From: Exiguobacterium oxidotolerans JCM 12280 | GTDB lineage: Bacteria; Bacillota; Bacilli; Exiguobacteriales; Exiguobacteriaceae | Length of the DNA stretch: 64,000 bases | Direction: 5' to 3' | Assembly: GCF_000702625.1 (NCBI RefSeq) | Contig: NZ_JNIS01000001.1 | Location: 992,001 to 1,056,000 of the forward strand | The notes under the pieces: model-generated | What the model saw: the letters and a program-made list of their open reading frames with translations, nothing else | What the model was told of the DNA's origin: nothing | Database searches by the model: none | Shown: in pieces, positions 1 through 7,623 of the stretch | How the letters are laid out: each line of letters opens with the position of its first letter | How positions within the stretch are numbered: position 1 is the stretch's first letter | Program-made: the position numbers and the translations under genes

Positions 1-988
1 TCCCTTGCCACAGCGGAATTGTGCCGTATGTCCCGGATAAGAAAACAAGCACTGTAAAAACGAGTGTGTGCGTCAAATAATTCGTTAGCGCCATCCGTCC
101 GAGCAAGCGGAACCCTTCCATTCGCAGCCCGGCTCGAACGACCAAGGCGATGCCTGTCGCATAAGTAATGGCGAGCGTCCGTCCGGATAACCAGACGAAA
201 AAGTAATTGATTAGTCCATCTGCGACCTGTCCTTGGTGGACGCGAATAATTTGCGTTAGTGCAGGGAGTGACAAAATCAAGCTTACGAGGAACCCTACGA
301 TGAGTAGTCGTGTTGTCGGTGGCCGCACTGAAAAGCGTTCCATTAAATAGGCGCCGATTAAAAAGAGAGATAAAATTTCCGGCCAAAGCATCAACGTATT
401 TCCGAGTGCATCCGGCAATTGGACGGTCGCATGATAAGCGAAATAACCTCCGAGATCACGTCCGGCAACAAGATCGGCCAATCGACCGTCCGGTTCAATG
501 ATGGAACGATCGCCCTCTGATTGAGCGAAAAGATAAATTGAAAGATAGAGAGAGACCGTATACAGTTGGAGGGCCAGACCGATGAAGAGTTTGGTCAGCG
601 GTCGTGTTTTGACGAAGAGCAACAAAAGGAATCCGCAAAACGCATACGTTTGGAGAATGTCACCTTCCCAAAACAATAAATGAATGAGACCAATCGCAAA
701 TAAAATCGTCAAACGGCGAACAAAAATCCACAACGAACGTTTTTTTTGACGAAGCCGGTCGATGAAGAGGATAAAGCCAGCACCAAACAACGCGCTGAAC
801 AACGTATAAAACTTCGTTTGAATGAACAAATCAAAGAAAAGCCGGAGCAATCGGTCGACTTGTCCCATATCGGTCACGAACCGTTCCCCGAGAAAACTCG
901 GCATGTTGACGAGCAAAATCCCACACAGTGCAAAACCACGGAGGACATCCAAATAAATAATCCGTTCTTTTTCCGCTATCGGATTCAT
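1..988 (-). CDS. DUF418 (YeiB-like) membrane protein, 3' end cut by window edge
   Basis: Reading leftwards from an ATG at 986-988, an open frame continues to base 1 without a stop, so the C-terminus lies outside the window. The N-terminus carries YLDVLRGFALCGILLVNM, the signature start of the DUF418/YeiB family of polytopic membrane proteins. At least eight hydrophobic segments follow, and a late NYLTHTLVF stretch is typical of the DUF418 domain. Biochemical function of this family is not settled; some members are proposed to be membrane acyl carriers or transporters. A GGAGAC ribosome site precedes the ATG. It lies 59 bp downstream of tagO on the same strand, so co-transcription is possible. 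Confidence 0.8.
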   Translation of the reverse strand, partial: MNPIAEKERIIYLDVLRGFALCGILLVNMPSFLGERFVTDMGQVDRLLRLFFDLFIQTKFYTLFSALFGAGFILFIDRLRQKKRSLWIFVRRLTILFAIGLIHLLFWEGDILQTYAFCGFLLLLFVKTRPLTKLFIGLALQLYTVSLYLSIYLFAQSEGDRSIIEPDGRLADLVAGRDLGGYFAYHATVQLPDALGNTLMLWPEILSLFLIGAYLMERFSVRPPTTRLLIVGFLVSLILSLPALTQIIRVHQGQVADGLINYFFVWLSGRTLAITYATGIALVVRAGLRMEGFRLLGRMALTNYLTHTLVFTVLVFLSGTYGTIPLWQG

Positions 989-1007
989 AATAGTCTCCTT
1001 AATCGTC

Positions 1008-1045
1008 AATCAGCCGCCCAAAAATCAAATTTTGAGCGGCTGATT
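1008..1045 (-). terminator. Hairpin between tagO and the DUF418 gene
   Basis: Arms AATCAGCCGC (1008-1017) and GCGGCTGATT (1036-1045) pair perfectly. The hairpin lies directly after the tagO stop. On the minus strand no clear T-run follows, so it may be a weak or partial terminator that allows read-through into the DUF418 gene. Confidence 0.5.
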
Positions 1046-1047
1046 GG

Positions 1048-2091
1048 TCATTTTGATGTAAGTCGTTCGAGTAAATTCAATAACGGACGATAGCGTTCGC
1101 CAAGTAGTCCGAGGGATTCGACTAAGATATCGAGCACAATCAATAACATGATTAACGAAACGAGTGCCCCGATGGAATTGGTTTGTGAAAATAAAATCGC
1201 TGTCATGCCGAAAATCGCACACAACCCATAAATCACGAGCACAGCTTGGCGCATCGTAAATCCAAGATCGAGCAGACGATGATGGAGATGGGCTTTGTCT
1301 GGTGCGAACGGTGGTTTCCCTTGAAGAACACGCCGGACGATCGCAAACAACGTGTCGGAGATCGGAATCCCGAGCAAGATGACCGGAACGGCAAGCGAGA
1401 ACAAGGTCACGTTTTTAAAACCAAGTAACGATAAGACACCGAGCATGTATCCAAGGAACAAGGCCCCCGTATCCCCCATGAAAATCTTCGCCGGATAAAA
1501 ATTATGGAACAAAAAGCCGAGCGTGCTCATCAAGAGTAAAATCGCAACGATCGTCACGTAAACATTTCCTTGGATGACGGCGAGGCTGATCAACGTCAAC
1601 AACACGATGCTCGAGACACCGGCCGCAAGCCCATCCAGTCCATCAATCAAGTTAACGGCATTCGTGATTCCGATGACCCAAAGAAACGTCAACGGTACAC
1701 TCCACCAACCGAGAAACAGTTGTTGATCAAACGGCAAGTTGATGAATTCGATTCGAATACCTCCATTTAAGACGATGACGGCAGCAACAATTTGCCCCAT
1801 CAGTTTCAAACGGGCATTCAATTGGAATCGATCGTCGAAGGCCCCCGTCAAAATGATGACGAATCCTCCGACTAAAATATGAGTCGCATACGGACTCGAA
1901 GGTTGCAAAATAAAATAGCCAATCATGAAGGCGATATAAATCGCTAACCCACCTAAACGTGGCATGATTCGCACGTGTACTTTTCGCGCGTCCGGACTGT
2001 CAACGGCACCGACTGCAATCGCAAAGCGTTTTACGACGGGTGTGATCAGTAAGGCCGCGATAAAACAGACGATGGACGCAGTCCATAACAT
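1048..2091 (-). CDS. tagO: Undecaprenyl-phosphate GlcNAc-1-phosphate transferase (TagO/WecA/MraY family)
   Basis: A 347-residue polytopic membrane enzyme expected to move GlcNAc-1-phosphate from UDP-GlcNAc to undecaprenyl phosphate, the first lipid-linked step of wall teichoic acid and related glycopolymers, at the inner face of the membrane. About ten hydrophobic segments are visible. Family motifs are intact: DSPDARKVH near residue 32, VNLIDGLDGLAAG near 146, FMGDTGALFLG near 204 and the histidine motif HLHHRLLDLG near 273. Length matches the family. The ATG at 2091 has GGAGCGTG upstream. Close relatives (WecA, MraY) share these motifs; the DGLDGL/HLHHR combination fits the TagO/WecA branch rather than MraY. 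Confidence 0.88.
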   Translation of the reverse strand: MLWTASIVCFIAALLITPVVKRFAIAVGAVDSPDARKVHVRIMPRLGGLAIYIAFMIGYFILQPSSPYATHILVGGFVIILTGAFDDRFQLNARLKLMGQIVAAVIVLNGGIRIEFINLPFDQQLFLGWWSVPLTFLWVIGITNAVNLIDGLDGLAAGVSSIVLLTLISLAVIQGNVYVTIVAILLLMSTLGFLFHNFYPAKIFMGDTGALFLGYMLGVLSLLGFKNVTLFSLAVPVILLGIPISDTLFAIVRRVLQGKPPFAPDKAHLHHRLLDLGFTMRQAVLVIYGLCAIFGMTAILFSQTNSIGALVSLIMLLIVLDILVESLGLLGERYRPLLNLLERLTSK

Positions 2092-2133
2092 AATAACATC
2101 ACGCTCCTGCGCGAATTATATCATAAAAAAAAA

Positions 2134-2150
2134 GAGCCGACGAGCGGCTC
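2134..2150 (-). terminator. Terminator of the Rok-like gene
   Basis: GAGCCG (2134-2139) pairs with CGGCTC (2145-2150). On the minus strand this is followed by about nine T residues, a classic rho-independent terminator. The hairpin overlaps the stop codon of the gene it ends. Confidence 0.8.
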
Positions 2151-2550
2151 ACATGAAGATTGGGACTTCAGCAGACGGATCATATGTATAAATCCCACGG
2201 CCAACCTTTTTGATTGCCGGGTTCGCTTGCTCGACTTTCGCCATCAATTGATAGATGTTACTGATTTGGTGACGGTAACGTAATTCAAGTTCCATTTGAA
2301 TGTCACGTGCCGACATCGATTCACGTTCACGCATCAAATCACTGATTTGGTGGACGTACACTTCAAGCGGATAACGCTGATTGACACGCCGTTGTTTTAG
2401 AGGGCGTTCTTGTGCTACGGCGATTTCTTTTGAATACTCTCCAGCACCACGACTCAACTCTGCAATCAAGTATTCTGCACGCCGTTGAAGACGGCGGTAT
2501 TCTTCTTCAATCTCCATCAACTCACGATAAATGTGTTCACTCGTTCCCAT
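2149..2550 (-). CDS. Small Rok-like winged-helix protein
   Basis: A 133-residue basic/acidic protein starting MGTSEHIY. This start (ATG 2548-2550) has GGAAGGTAGGG upstream; a longer frame to 2589 lacks a ribosome site. The N-terminal half (to about residue 60) is charged and helical (EEEYRRLQRRAEYLIAEL), probably a coiled-coil oligomerisation region. The C-terminal half (RYPLEVYVHQISDLM ... VGRGIYTYD) resembles the layout of the winged-helix DNA-binding domain of Bacillus Rok, a repressor of competence and foreign DNA. That resemblance is by eye and moderate. The promoter region is very AT-rich with an inverted repeat, consistent with autoregulation. Confidence 0.6.
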   Translation of the reverse strand: MGTSEHIYRELMEIEEEYRRLQRRAEYLIAELSRGAGEYSKEIAVAQERPLKQRRVNQRYPLEVYVHQISDLMRERESMSARDIQMELELRYRHQISNIYQLMAKVEQANPAIKKVGRGIYTYDPSAEVPIFM

Positions 2551-2594
2551 GTTTACCCTACCTTCCAAAATTAAACATAAATATTTCAAATATG

Positions 2595-2617
2595 TTTCAA
2601 TTGTATGTTTATTGAAA
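2595..2617. promoter_or_regulatory. Inverted repeat upstream of the Rok-like gene
   Basis: TTTCAAT (2595-2601) and ATTGAAA (2611-2617) form a 7-bp inverted repeat with a 9-nt spacer; a further TTTCAAA lies at about 2584. It lies 45 bp upstream of the gene start in AT-rich DNA and may be an operator. No binding protein can be assigned from sequence alone. Confidence 0.35.
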
Positions 2618-2841
2618 TATTACAGACTATAAATTGTCTCTATAATATATAATTTTTTTAAATATTTAATTATCCTGTAATATTTTCACTAAACACCCGA
2701 TACAATGGTTACACCTCATATTAACAGAAAGGAGCTAGAACGGAACATATAAATTATAAATTAAACTATCTCAAAAGCACTTATTTTATTCGTAAAGGTG
2801 TTCTAACTATTGATTTTACACAAAAGGAGACTGGAAAATTA

Positions 2842-3213
2842 ATGGACAAATTAACTAAAATATTGTCGTTTGCACTAGTACTTTTGCTTCTACTCACGGT
2901 TGCGTTTCCGTCTTCTTTAGTATCGGCAGCTAGCGGTACTTCTTTTACGAAAACGACCTATAAAACAACAGATTCCTTAAATCTTCGATCATCCAATACA
3001 ACCACGTCGAAAAAGTTGACGACAATCCCGAAAAATACACAGATCAGCTCCTCTTACCGTAAAGGGAATTGGTACAAACTCTCTTATCAAGGAAAGACGG
3101 GTTACGTGCTAGGAACATACTTAAAGAAAGTCGCCACGGGGACTTCTTTCGCGAAGACTTTAACCTATCTGATTAGATTTACACACAGTCAAAAAAGTAA
3201 GTACCTCATCTAA
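2842..3213 (+). pseudogene. Secreted bacterial SH3-domain protein, C-terminally truncated
   Basis: The 123-residue product has a clear signal peptide (residues 1-30, hydrophobic LLLLLTVAF, cleavage near VSAAS). One SH3_3-type domain follows at residues 40-96 (SLNLRSSNTTT ... GYVLGTYLKKV). A second repeat then begins (GTSFAK, copying GTSFTK before the first domain) but collapses into LTYLIRFTHSQKSKYLI and stops. Intact relatives carry several SH3 repeats and often a catalytic wall-hydrolase domain. An IS3-type end begins 3 bp after the stop, which suggests that an insertion or deletion removed the 3' part. A good ribosome site (AAAGGAGA) precedes the ATG. Confidence 0.65.
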
Positions 3214-3215
3214 AA

Positions 3216-3240
3216 TGAACTGCTCCCTAAATGGTAGACA
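3216..3240 (+). mobile_element. Solitary end of an IS3-family element
   Basis: Bases 3216-3240 read TGAACTGCTCCC, a short gap, then GTAGACA. The intact IS3 element elsewhere in this window has, at its right end (read inwards), TGAACTGCTCCCC, a 4-base gap, then AGTAGACAG. The match is nearly complete over 25 bp. No transposase frame or second end was found nearby, so this is a remnant. It coincides with the broken 3' end of the SH3 gene. Confidence 0.55.
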
Positions 3241-3820
3241 CTAAAAAAAGTGACTCACTTTGGGATTTTTTCTGTTTTCAGACCTCGGTATATTAAATTT
3301 AGCTAACTTGGACGGGAGGAGAGGAGATCACGTAAGTAAAATTATATTCAATGAACACCACCACGTCTTAAAGTCGAATTCAAATGTCGTTTTTGTATCC
3401 GACCGGGCAATTTAATGTACATCGGAATTCAAAATTCATGCCGCGAAAGAGAATTTAGCAGGCAAAGGAAGTACCGGTCGCCCGTCTGACCAAGTCAACA
3501 TCGGACAGGTTCAAATAGGCCTTCAAGAAAAAGTATTTGAACATCAGGCCATCCGCCGTTGTCATAGCAATAAGTTTTCCCGAGTAACTCCGTAATGAAA
3601 TCGAAAGAGAAGAGGTCAATGATGAGTCTCAACCCATCGTCGGCCGGAATCAACAGTTCATCGAGAACCGTGTAAGGGCTTGGTGGCATATTTGGAAGGT
3701 CGGTATCATCCAGATCGCCTTCAAATATAGATTAGTTACAGCCAGTATAGTCCGGAATAGCATATTACAGTGCCATCCCGGTGCCCAGCGGCGTGTCAAA
3801 AGGGTGATCGATCGAAAGAT
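3241..3820. other. Decayed intergenic region without an intact gene
   Basis: About 580 bp with only short fragments. One + frame from about 3331 reads SKIIFNEHHHVLKSNSN and soon stops; a minus frame at 3495-3689 reads like a protein piece (LDELLIPADDGLRLIIDLF) but has no ribosome site and no recognisable family. These look like eroded gene remnants next to the lone IS end. No promoter or RNA gene was identified. Confidence 0.4.
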
Positions 3821-3822
3821 AA

Positions 3823-3866
3823 AAACAGAGGAGCATCAGCCCCTTCGGGACGATGCTCCTCTGTTT
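3823..3866. terminator. Strong hairpin terminator
   Basis: A perfect 15-bp stem (AAACAGAGGAGCATC 3823-3837 with its complement 3852-3866) is capped by CCCTTCGGG. T residues flank it on both strands, so it could end transcription from either side. Between it and the next terminator is a perfect palindrome TTGCAGCT-T-AGCTGCAA at 3907-3923 of unknown role. Confidence 0.75.
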
Positions 3867-3992
3867 AAAATTATATGAGGTTTTGTACAATATCCAAGTC
3901 ATCTGATTGCAGCTTAGCTGCAAGGTACCTCTTTTATAAAATTTCCATTAGATGGACGCAATTCACTTTTTTACTTCCTGCTCCTGATAAAC

Positions 3993-4024
3993 AAACAGGA
4001 CCGCTCAGGGAAGCGGTCCTGTTT
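3993..4024 (-). terminator. Terminator downstream of pgmB
   Basis: A 13-bp perfect stem (AAACAGGACCGCT 3993-4005, complement 4012-4024) lies 64 bp beyond the pgmB stop and ends in TTTG on the minus strand. Confidence 0.75.
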
Positions 4025-4087
4025 AACTCACATGAAAAGAGATCAATCAGATGAAACAACGAACCATCAGGGAATGGAACGTTGTCG

Positions 4088-4750
4088 TTAGCGACTAGCT
4101 AAGATTTGCTCAAGGGAAAGCAAATCTGTCGAATCGACACGATAGTCTGCCTCATGTAACGTCGTTTCCGGTCCAACGCCGACAGCATACATGCCTGCCG
4201 CGTGGATGGCCGTAATACCGGCTGCTGCATCTTCTACACCGATACAGCGACTCGGGTCGACGTCAAGCGCTTCAGCTGCCCGTAAAAACACTTCAGGGTG
4301 TGGTTTAGACTGAGCAACTGTTGCCGCATCGACGATATCATCGAAATAGTGTCGGACCTTTAGTGCCTCAACGACCGTCAACGCATTTTTCGAAGCCGAC
4401 GCCATACCGATTTTCAGCCCAGCAGCCCGAATCTCATCCAAAAATGAAATAATTCCCGGAAGAAGATCCTGTTCTGAGATATGTCGAATCAACTCGACGT
4501 AGTGCTCGTTCTTTTTCGTCGCAAGCTTATTTTTCTCGGCTTCCGTAAAAGCATGCTGCTTTCCACCGAGCGCCAAAATCCGCTCTAACGAATCGGTCCG
4601 ACTTACGCCTTTGAGCGTCTCGTTGAAATCCCGGTCGAACGGAATCTCAAGCTCCTCTCCGAGTTGTTTCCACGCTAAGTAATGATACTCGGCTGTATCG
4701 GTAATCACGCCGTCTAAGTCAAAAATAACCGCTTCAATCGTTGGTGCCAT
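4088..4750 (-). CDS. pgmB: Beta-phosphoglucomutase
   Basis: A 220-residue HAD-superfamily enzyme expected to interconvert beta-glucose-1-phosphate and glucose-6-phosphate after maltose or trehalose phosphorolysis, in the cytoplasm. The nucleophile motif is FDLDGVITDTAEYH (residues 10-23) with both aspartates. The helical cap with TDSLERIL follows, then MASASKN near residue 117, and the acidic GVEDAAAGI near 172. Length fits the family (about 220). Two catabolite-responsive-like sites lie upstream. Genes that usually accompany pgmB (maltose or trehalose phosphorylase, transporters) are absent; an IS30 element occupies the upstream side, so it may have been separated from partners. Confidence 0.9.
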   Translation of the reverse strand: MAPTIEAVIFDLDGVITDTAEYHYLAWKQLGEELEIPFDRDFNETLKGVSRTDSLERILALGGKQHAFTEAEKNKLATKKNEHYVELIRHISEQDLLPGIISFLDEIRAAGLKIGMASASKNALTVVEALKVRHYFDDIVDAATVAQSKPHPEVFLRAAEALDVDPSRCIGVEDAAAGITAIHAAGMYAVGVGPETTLHEADYRVDSTDLLSLEQILASR

Positions 4751-4805
4751 CCGACATCCATCCTTTCATCCATCGTACATGAAAGACAAGAAATCGAATG
4801 ATTTG

Positions 4806-4819
4806 CGCAAACGATTGCA
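4806..4819. promoter_or_regulatory. cre-like / LacI-family operator upstream of pgmB
   Basis: CGCAAACGATTGCA matches the CcpA cre consensus TGNAANCGNWNNCW at all defined positions but the first, and its core GCAA-ACGA-TTGC is a LacI-family-type half palindrome. It lies 56 bp upstream of the pgmB start. Confidence 0.5.
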
Positions 4820-4858
4820 CTTGCCTCAAGAAATATTTTACCTCTTCATACACCTCTT

Positions 4859-4872
4859 TGCAAGCGTTATCA
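4859..4872. promoter_or_regulatory. cre site (CcpA) upstream of pgmB
   Basis: TGCAAGCGTTATCA matches every defined position of the cre consensus TGNAANCGNWNNCW. It lies 109 bp upstream of pgmB. Carbon catabolite control of a sugar-phosphate mutase would be expected. Confidence 0.55.
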
Positions 4873-5024
4873 AAAAAATGAAATGATGAAGTTCTTTACA
4901 ACCTGAAATCATTAGAGGTTTTTTCTTGGGAAACTAATCAATAATCATGGTAAAAACATTCCACAACTTACTATTATAATGTTTTTTTTAGCTTTTATGA
5001 AAAGCTCGCCTAATTATATGATAG

Positions 5025-6067
5025 ATTGTCAAATTAAGTGCAACACTTCTTCTGAGAAGACCTCATATGCAGTTCTCCAGTTAAGACATTTTCTTGGTCT
5101 ACCATTTATCCAGGCGAGCGCTTGAGCGAGTTCAGAGCGACTAACCTTGCCAAAATCCGTCCCCTTCGGGAAAAATTCACGGAGAAGACCATTGGCGTTC
5201 TCGTTACTCCCACGTTGCCAAGAAGAATACGGATCAGCGAAGTACATCGGTAAGCCTAACGCTTCACGAATTCGTTCATGACAGCTAAACTCTTTTCCAC
5301 GTTCTGTCGTCGCGGTCTTGAATGTTCCCAGTGGAAAATAGAGATGCAATGCTCGAATCGCAGACTCCATCGATGCAGCAGACCGGTCTTCCATTGGTAC
5401 AGCGAGATAGAAACGACTTTTCCGCTCGACAAACGTCGCGACACAGGCCTTGGACTTCCCTCTGCCTGAGACGACGGTATCCAGCTCCCAGTGCCCGAAC
5501 GTTTGGCGCCCTTTGACGTCGGATGGACGTTTACTGATCGACAGCCCGATGTTGAAGCGTCCACGCGTCTCACGTGGTTTCTGACGCTTTCCCTTTTGAC
5601 GAAGGAGTCCAGAGTCGGCCTCGACGAGGCCCATATAGATCCAGCGATAAATTGTCTTGAACGATAGTCCTTCTTCCTGGAATGCACTTTCGGCAATCTG
5701 TTCGGGGGACCACGTCTTCCGTAACTTTTCGAGGATGAGGACTCCTTTTTCTAGCGTGAACTTCGTCCGTGCACCGCACTTCTTTTTTCGTTCCACATAA
5801 CGTTGGTCAGCATCGATAGCGCTGTAGTGTGGGTTCCGTCTCAATTCTCGTGAAACCGTAGAAGGTTGACGCCCAAGGCGTCCCGCAATCTTTCGGACAG
5901 AGAAACCTAATTCGAGATACGTCTCTATTTTGACTCTTTCTGATGTGGTAAGATGAACATAGCTCATAACGAATCCTCCGTTGAATGTGGTGTGGTAGCT
6001 TTATCCTACACGAGGTCGTTATGGGTTTTTTGTGTTTTCAGTTAGGTGTTGCACTTAATATTACAAT
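5025..6067 (-). mobile_element. IS30-family insertion sequence
   Basis: About 1,043 bp bounded by inverted repeats at 5025-5046 and 6046-6067 that agree at 20 of 22 positions; the innermost 14 (ATTAAGTGCAACAC) are identical. It holds one transposase gene nearly end to end, as usual for IS30. No clear target duplication was recognised at the outer edges. It lies between the pgmB control region and the terminator of the Asp23 gene. Confidence 0.85.
5029..5967 (-). CDS. IS30-family transposase
   Basis: A 312-residue DDE transposase. The N-terminal helix-turn-helix is clear (TTSERVKIETYLELGFSVRKIA, then GRQPSTVSRELRRN, residues 7-46). The catalytic core starts at GHWELDTVV (first Asp, about residue 160) and ends with the RGSNENANGLLREFF motif (Glu, about 255). 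The second acidic position, usually TxDRGKEF, reads TTERGKEF here, with Glu in place of Asp. The Glu may weaken catalysis or may be a subfamily variant. The gene stop lies inside the left inverted repeat. Confidence 0.92.
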   Translation of the reverse strand: MSYVHLTTSERVKIETYLELGFSVRKIAGRLGRQPSTVSRELRRNPHYSAIDADQRYVERKKKCGARTKFTLEKGVLILEKLRKTWSPEQIAESAFQEEGLSFKTIYRWIYMGLVEADSGLLRQKGKRQKPRETRGRFNIGLSISKRPSDVKGRQTFGHWELDTVVSGRGKSKACVATFVERKSRFYLAVPMEDRSAASMESAIRALHLYFPLGTFKTATTERGKEFSCHERIREALGLPMYFADPYSSWQRGSNENANGLLREFFPKGTDFGKVSRSELAQALAWINGRPRKCLNWRTAYEVFSEEVLHLI

Positions 6068-6079
6068 TCGTCATATAAA

Positions 6080-6114
6080 AAAATTGTTGATGAAAAATTC
6101 CCATCAACAATTTT
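6080..6114 (-). terminator. Terminator of the Asp23-family gene
   Basis: AAAATTGTTGATG (6080-6092) pairs with CATCAACAATTTT (6102-6114), a 13-bp perfect stem. On the minus strand it ends in a T-run. The IS30 right end starts only 13 bp beyond it, so the element sits right behind a terminator. Confidence 0.75.
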
Positions 6115-6128
6115 CCATATAAACTGAG

Positions 6129-6479
6129 TTATCCTTTTAACAATCCGATGACGCGTACGTCGACTGCTTTCGGTGGGAATGCCAACATGTTTTCCATGTC
6201 TTGCACAATCCGTTCCTGCACTTTACCTGCTGTCTTGATGATCGACATACCATACTTGATATGAACAGCCAGGCTGACCGTAATCTCGCCTCCGACATCT
6301 TCGACCTTAACGAGCTTGACCATTTGTTTTTCTTGCAGCTTCGAATCATCTTGCGTAAATGCGATACCTTCTGTTTCCTTAACGGCAACTCCGGCGATGA
6401 CCTCGATTACTTGCTGAGAAACGTTTACGACACCATCCGCGTTGTTTAAGTTATATGACATACCTTCCACGCCCTTCAT
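6129..6479 (-). CDS. Asp23/Gls24-family envelope stress protein
   Basis: A 116-residue protein (or 110 if started at MSYNLNNADG, position 6461). The whole length is an Asp23 domain: VNVSQQVIEVIAGVAVKETEGI at the start and ITVSLAVHIKYGMSIIKTA, VRVIG at the end. Asp23 proteins lie beneath the cell membrane and respond to alkaline or cell-wall stress; the molecular activity is unknown. The start is uncertain because GGAAGG lies directly against the second ATG, which is too close, while the first has only a weak site. Single gene with its own terminator. Confidence 0.82.
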   Translation of the reverse strand: MKGVEGMSYNLNNADGVVNVSQQVIEVIAGVAVKETEGIAFTQDDSKLQEKQMVKLVKVEDVGGEITVSLAVHIKYGMSIIKTAGKVQERIVQDMENMLAFPPKAVDVRVIGLLKG

Positions 6480-6512
6480 CTATTAATCCATCTACTTTAA
6501 AGTGTATAGCAT

Positions 6513-7580
6513 TTAACCTTTTTTTGAAAGGTCTTCCCGCTTCTCGACAATCGGACGGATGTCGATTTCAATCAATGGACGTAACATCCGAACAACCGCC
6601 GGGTGAACGATGATTCCGACGATTAAAATTGCAACGCCAAAAATGATTAATAGGGCGACCCAAGGTTCTGTTACAAATGCACCGGTTACATATTGTCGCC
6701 ATGCCATGACGAAGAAGACATGCAGGAGATAAACATAGAGACTCAGCTCCCCTGCCCGGGTCACGAGTGGCAGCCTGCGCATCGGCACAAGCATCATGAA
6801 CCCGAGTGACGCCGTGATCGATAAGAAATAGATGACGCTATGCTTCAGTACCCCGACCCAGGCATCACTATCATATTGTTCGACGTAAGGAAAACGATGT
6901 TTGAAGGCATTTGCAAAATCGACGACTTCTTGCGGTGTATCCCGCCAGGCTTGAAACAATAAAAAACCGACGACGGAAGTGAACGCGAGTCCGCCCAGCA
7001 ACCGGACGTTCATCCGACGTTTGAAATTTTTCGGCATCTCGAAAATCCGGATGAATTGGTGTTCCGAGAGATAGTTCCCTAACAAGAAATACGGATAGAA
7101 CATGATCAACTTCCGTAATGCCAGGAATCCTGTATTCTCAAGTTCGAAGCCGTATAACAGGGCGAACGCTAAACCGAACCAGACATACCCTCTCAAGTGC
7201 ACGACGTATGGTGTGACGATGTACCAGACGACCATGACGAACAAATACCAAAGCGCCCAGTACGGACGCAACAAGTGCGTTCCGATATTTTGACCGGAAA
7301 ATAAGGGTAACCCTTCCCCGAAGGTTGCCCACGACCCGATTAAAATTTGCCAGACACAATAGACGGCAAATAATTGAATCACCCGTAAGTACTTGTTTTC
7401 GCGAAAGAAGTAGCCACTCAAAATGATGAATAATGGCATGTGGAACGAATAAATAATTAAATAGACCGTCTCGAGCACTTTGCCATCATAGTCGAACCGA
7501 ATATCAGTCAGCATATGACCAATGACAACGAAAATGACAAGAAATCCTTTAATATTGTCGAACCATGGATTTCGATTCAT
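6513..7580 (-). CDS. Membrane acyltransferase (acyltransferase_3 family)
   Basis: A 355-residue polytopic protein. It opens with WFDNIKGFLVIFVVIGHML (residues 6-24), the catalytic-histidine region of acyltransferase_3 proteins that O-acetylate wall polymers and sugars. SFHMPLFIILSGYFF follows near residue 45. About ten membrane segments are visible. It lacks the C-terminal extracellular SGNH domain of the fused OatA type. An SGNH hydrolase is encoded divergently, with start codons 43 bp apart. The pair may do as two proteins what OatA does as one; this is inference from context. Confidence 0.82.
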   Translation of the reverse strand: MNRNPWFDNIKGFLVIFVVIGHMLTDIRFDYDGKVLETVYLIIYSFHMPLFIILSGYFFRENKYLRVIQLFAVYCVWQILIGSWATFGEGLPLFSGQNIGTHLLRPYWALWYLFVMVVWYIVTPYVVHLRGYVWFGLAFALLYGFELENTGFLALRKLIMFYPYFLLGNYLSEHQFIRIFEMPKNFKRRMNVRLLGGLAFTSVVGFLLFQAWRDTPQEVVDFANAFKHRFPYVEQYDSDAWVGVLKHSVIYFLSITASLGFMMLVPMRRLPLVTRAGELSLYVYLLHVFFVMAWRQYVTGAFVTEPWVALLIIFGVAILIVGIIVHPAVVRMLRPLIEIDIRPIVEKREDLSKKG

Positions 7581-7623
7581 GTTACACTACCCCTTATACT
7601 CCTCTGAAAGGAACGATTGTTTT

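Noticed and set aside
5025-5033. Idea that the IS30 transposase stop codon comes from host flanking DNA
   Set aside because: The inverted repeats extend to 5025 and 6067 with 20 of 22 matches, so the stop lies inside the element.
5256-5696. 146-codon frame antisense/offset to the IS30 transposase
   Set aside because: It lies fully inside the intact transposase gene in another frame, with odd composition rich in Arg and Ser.
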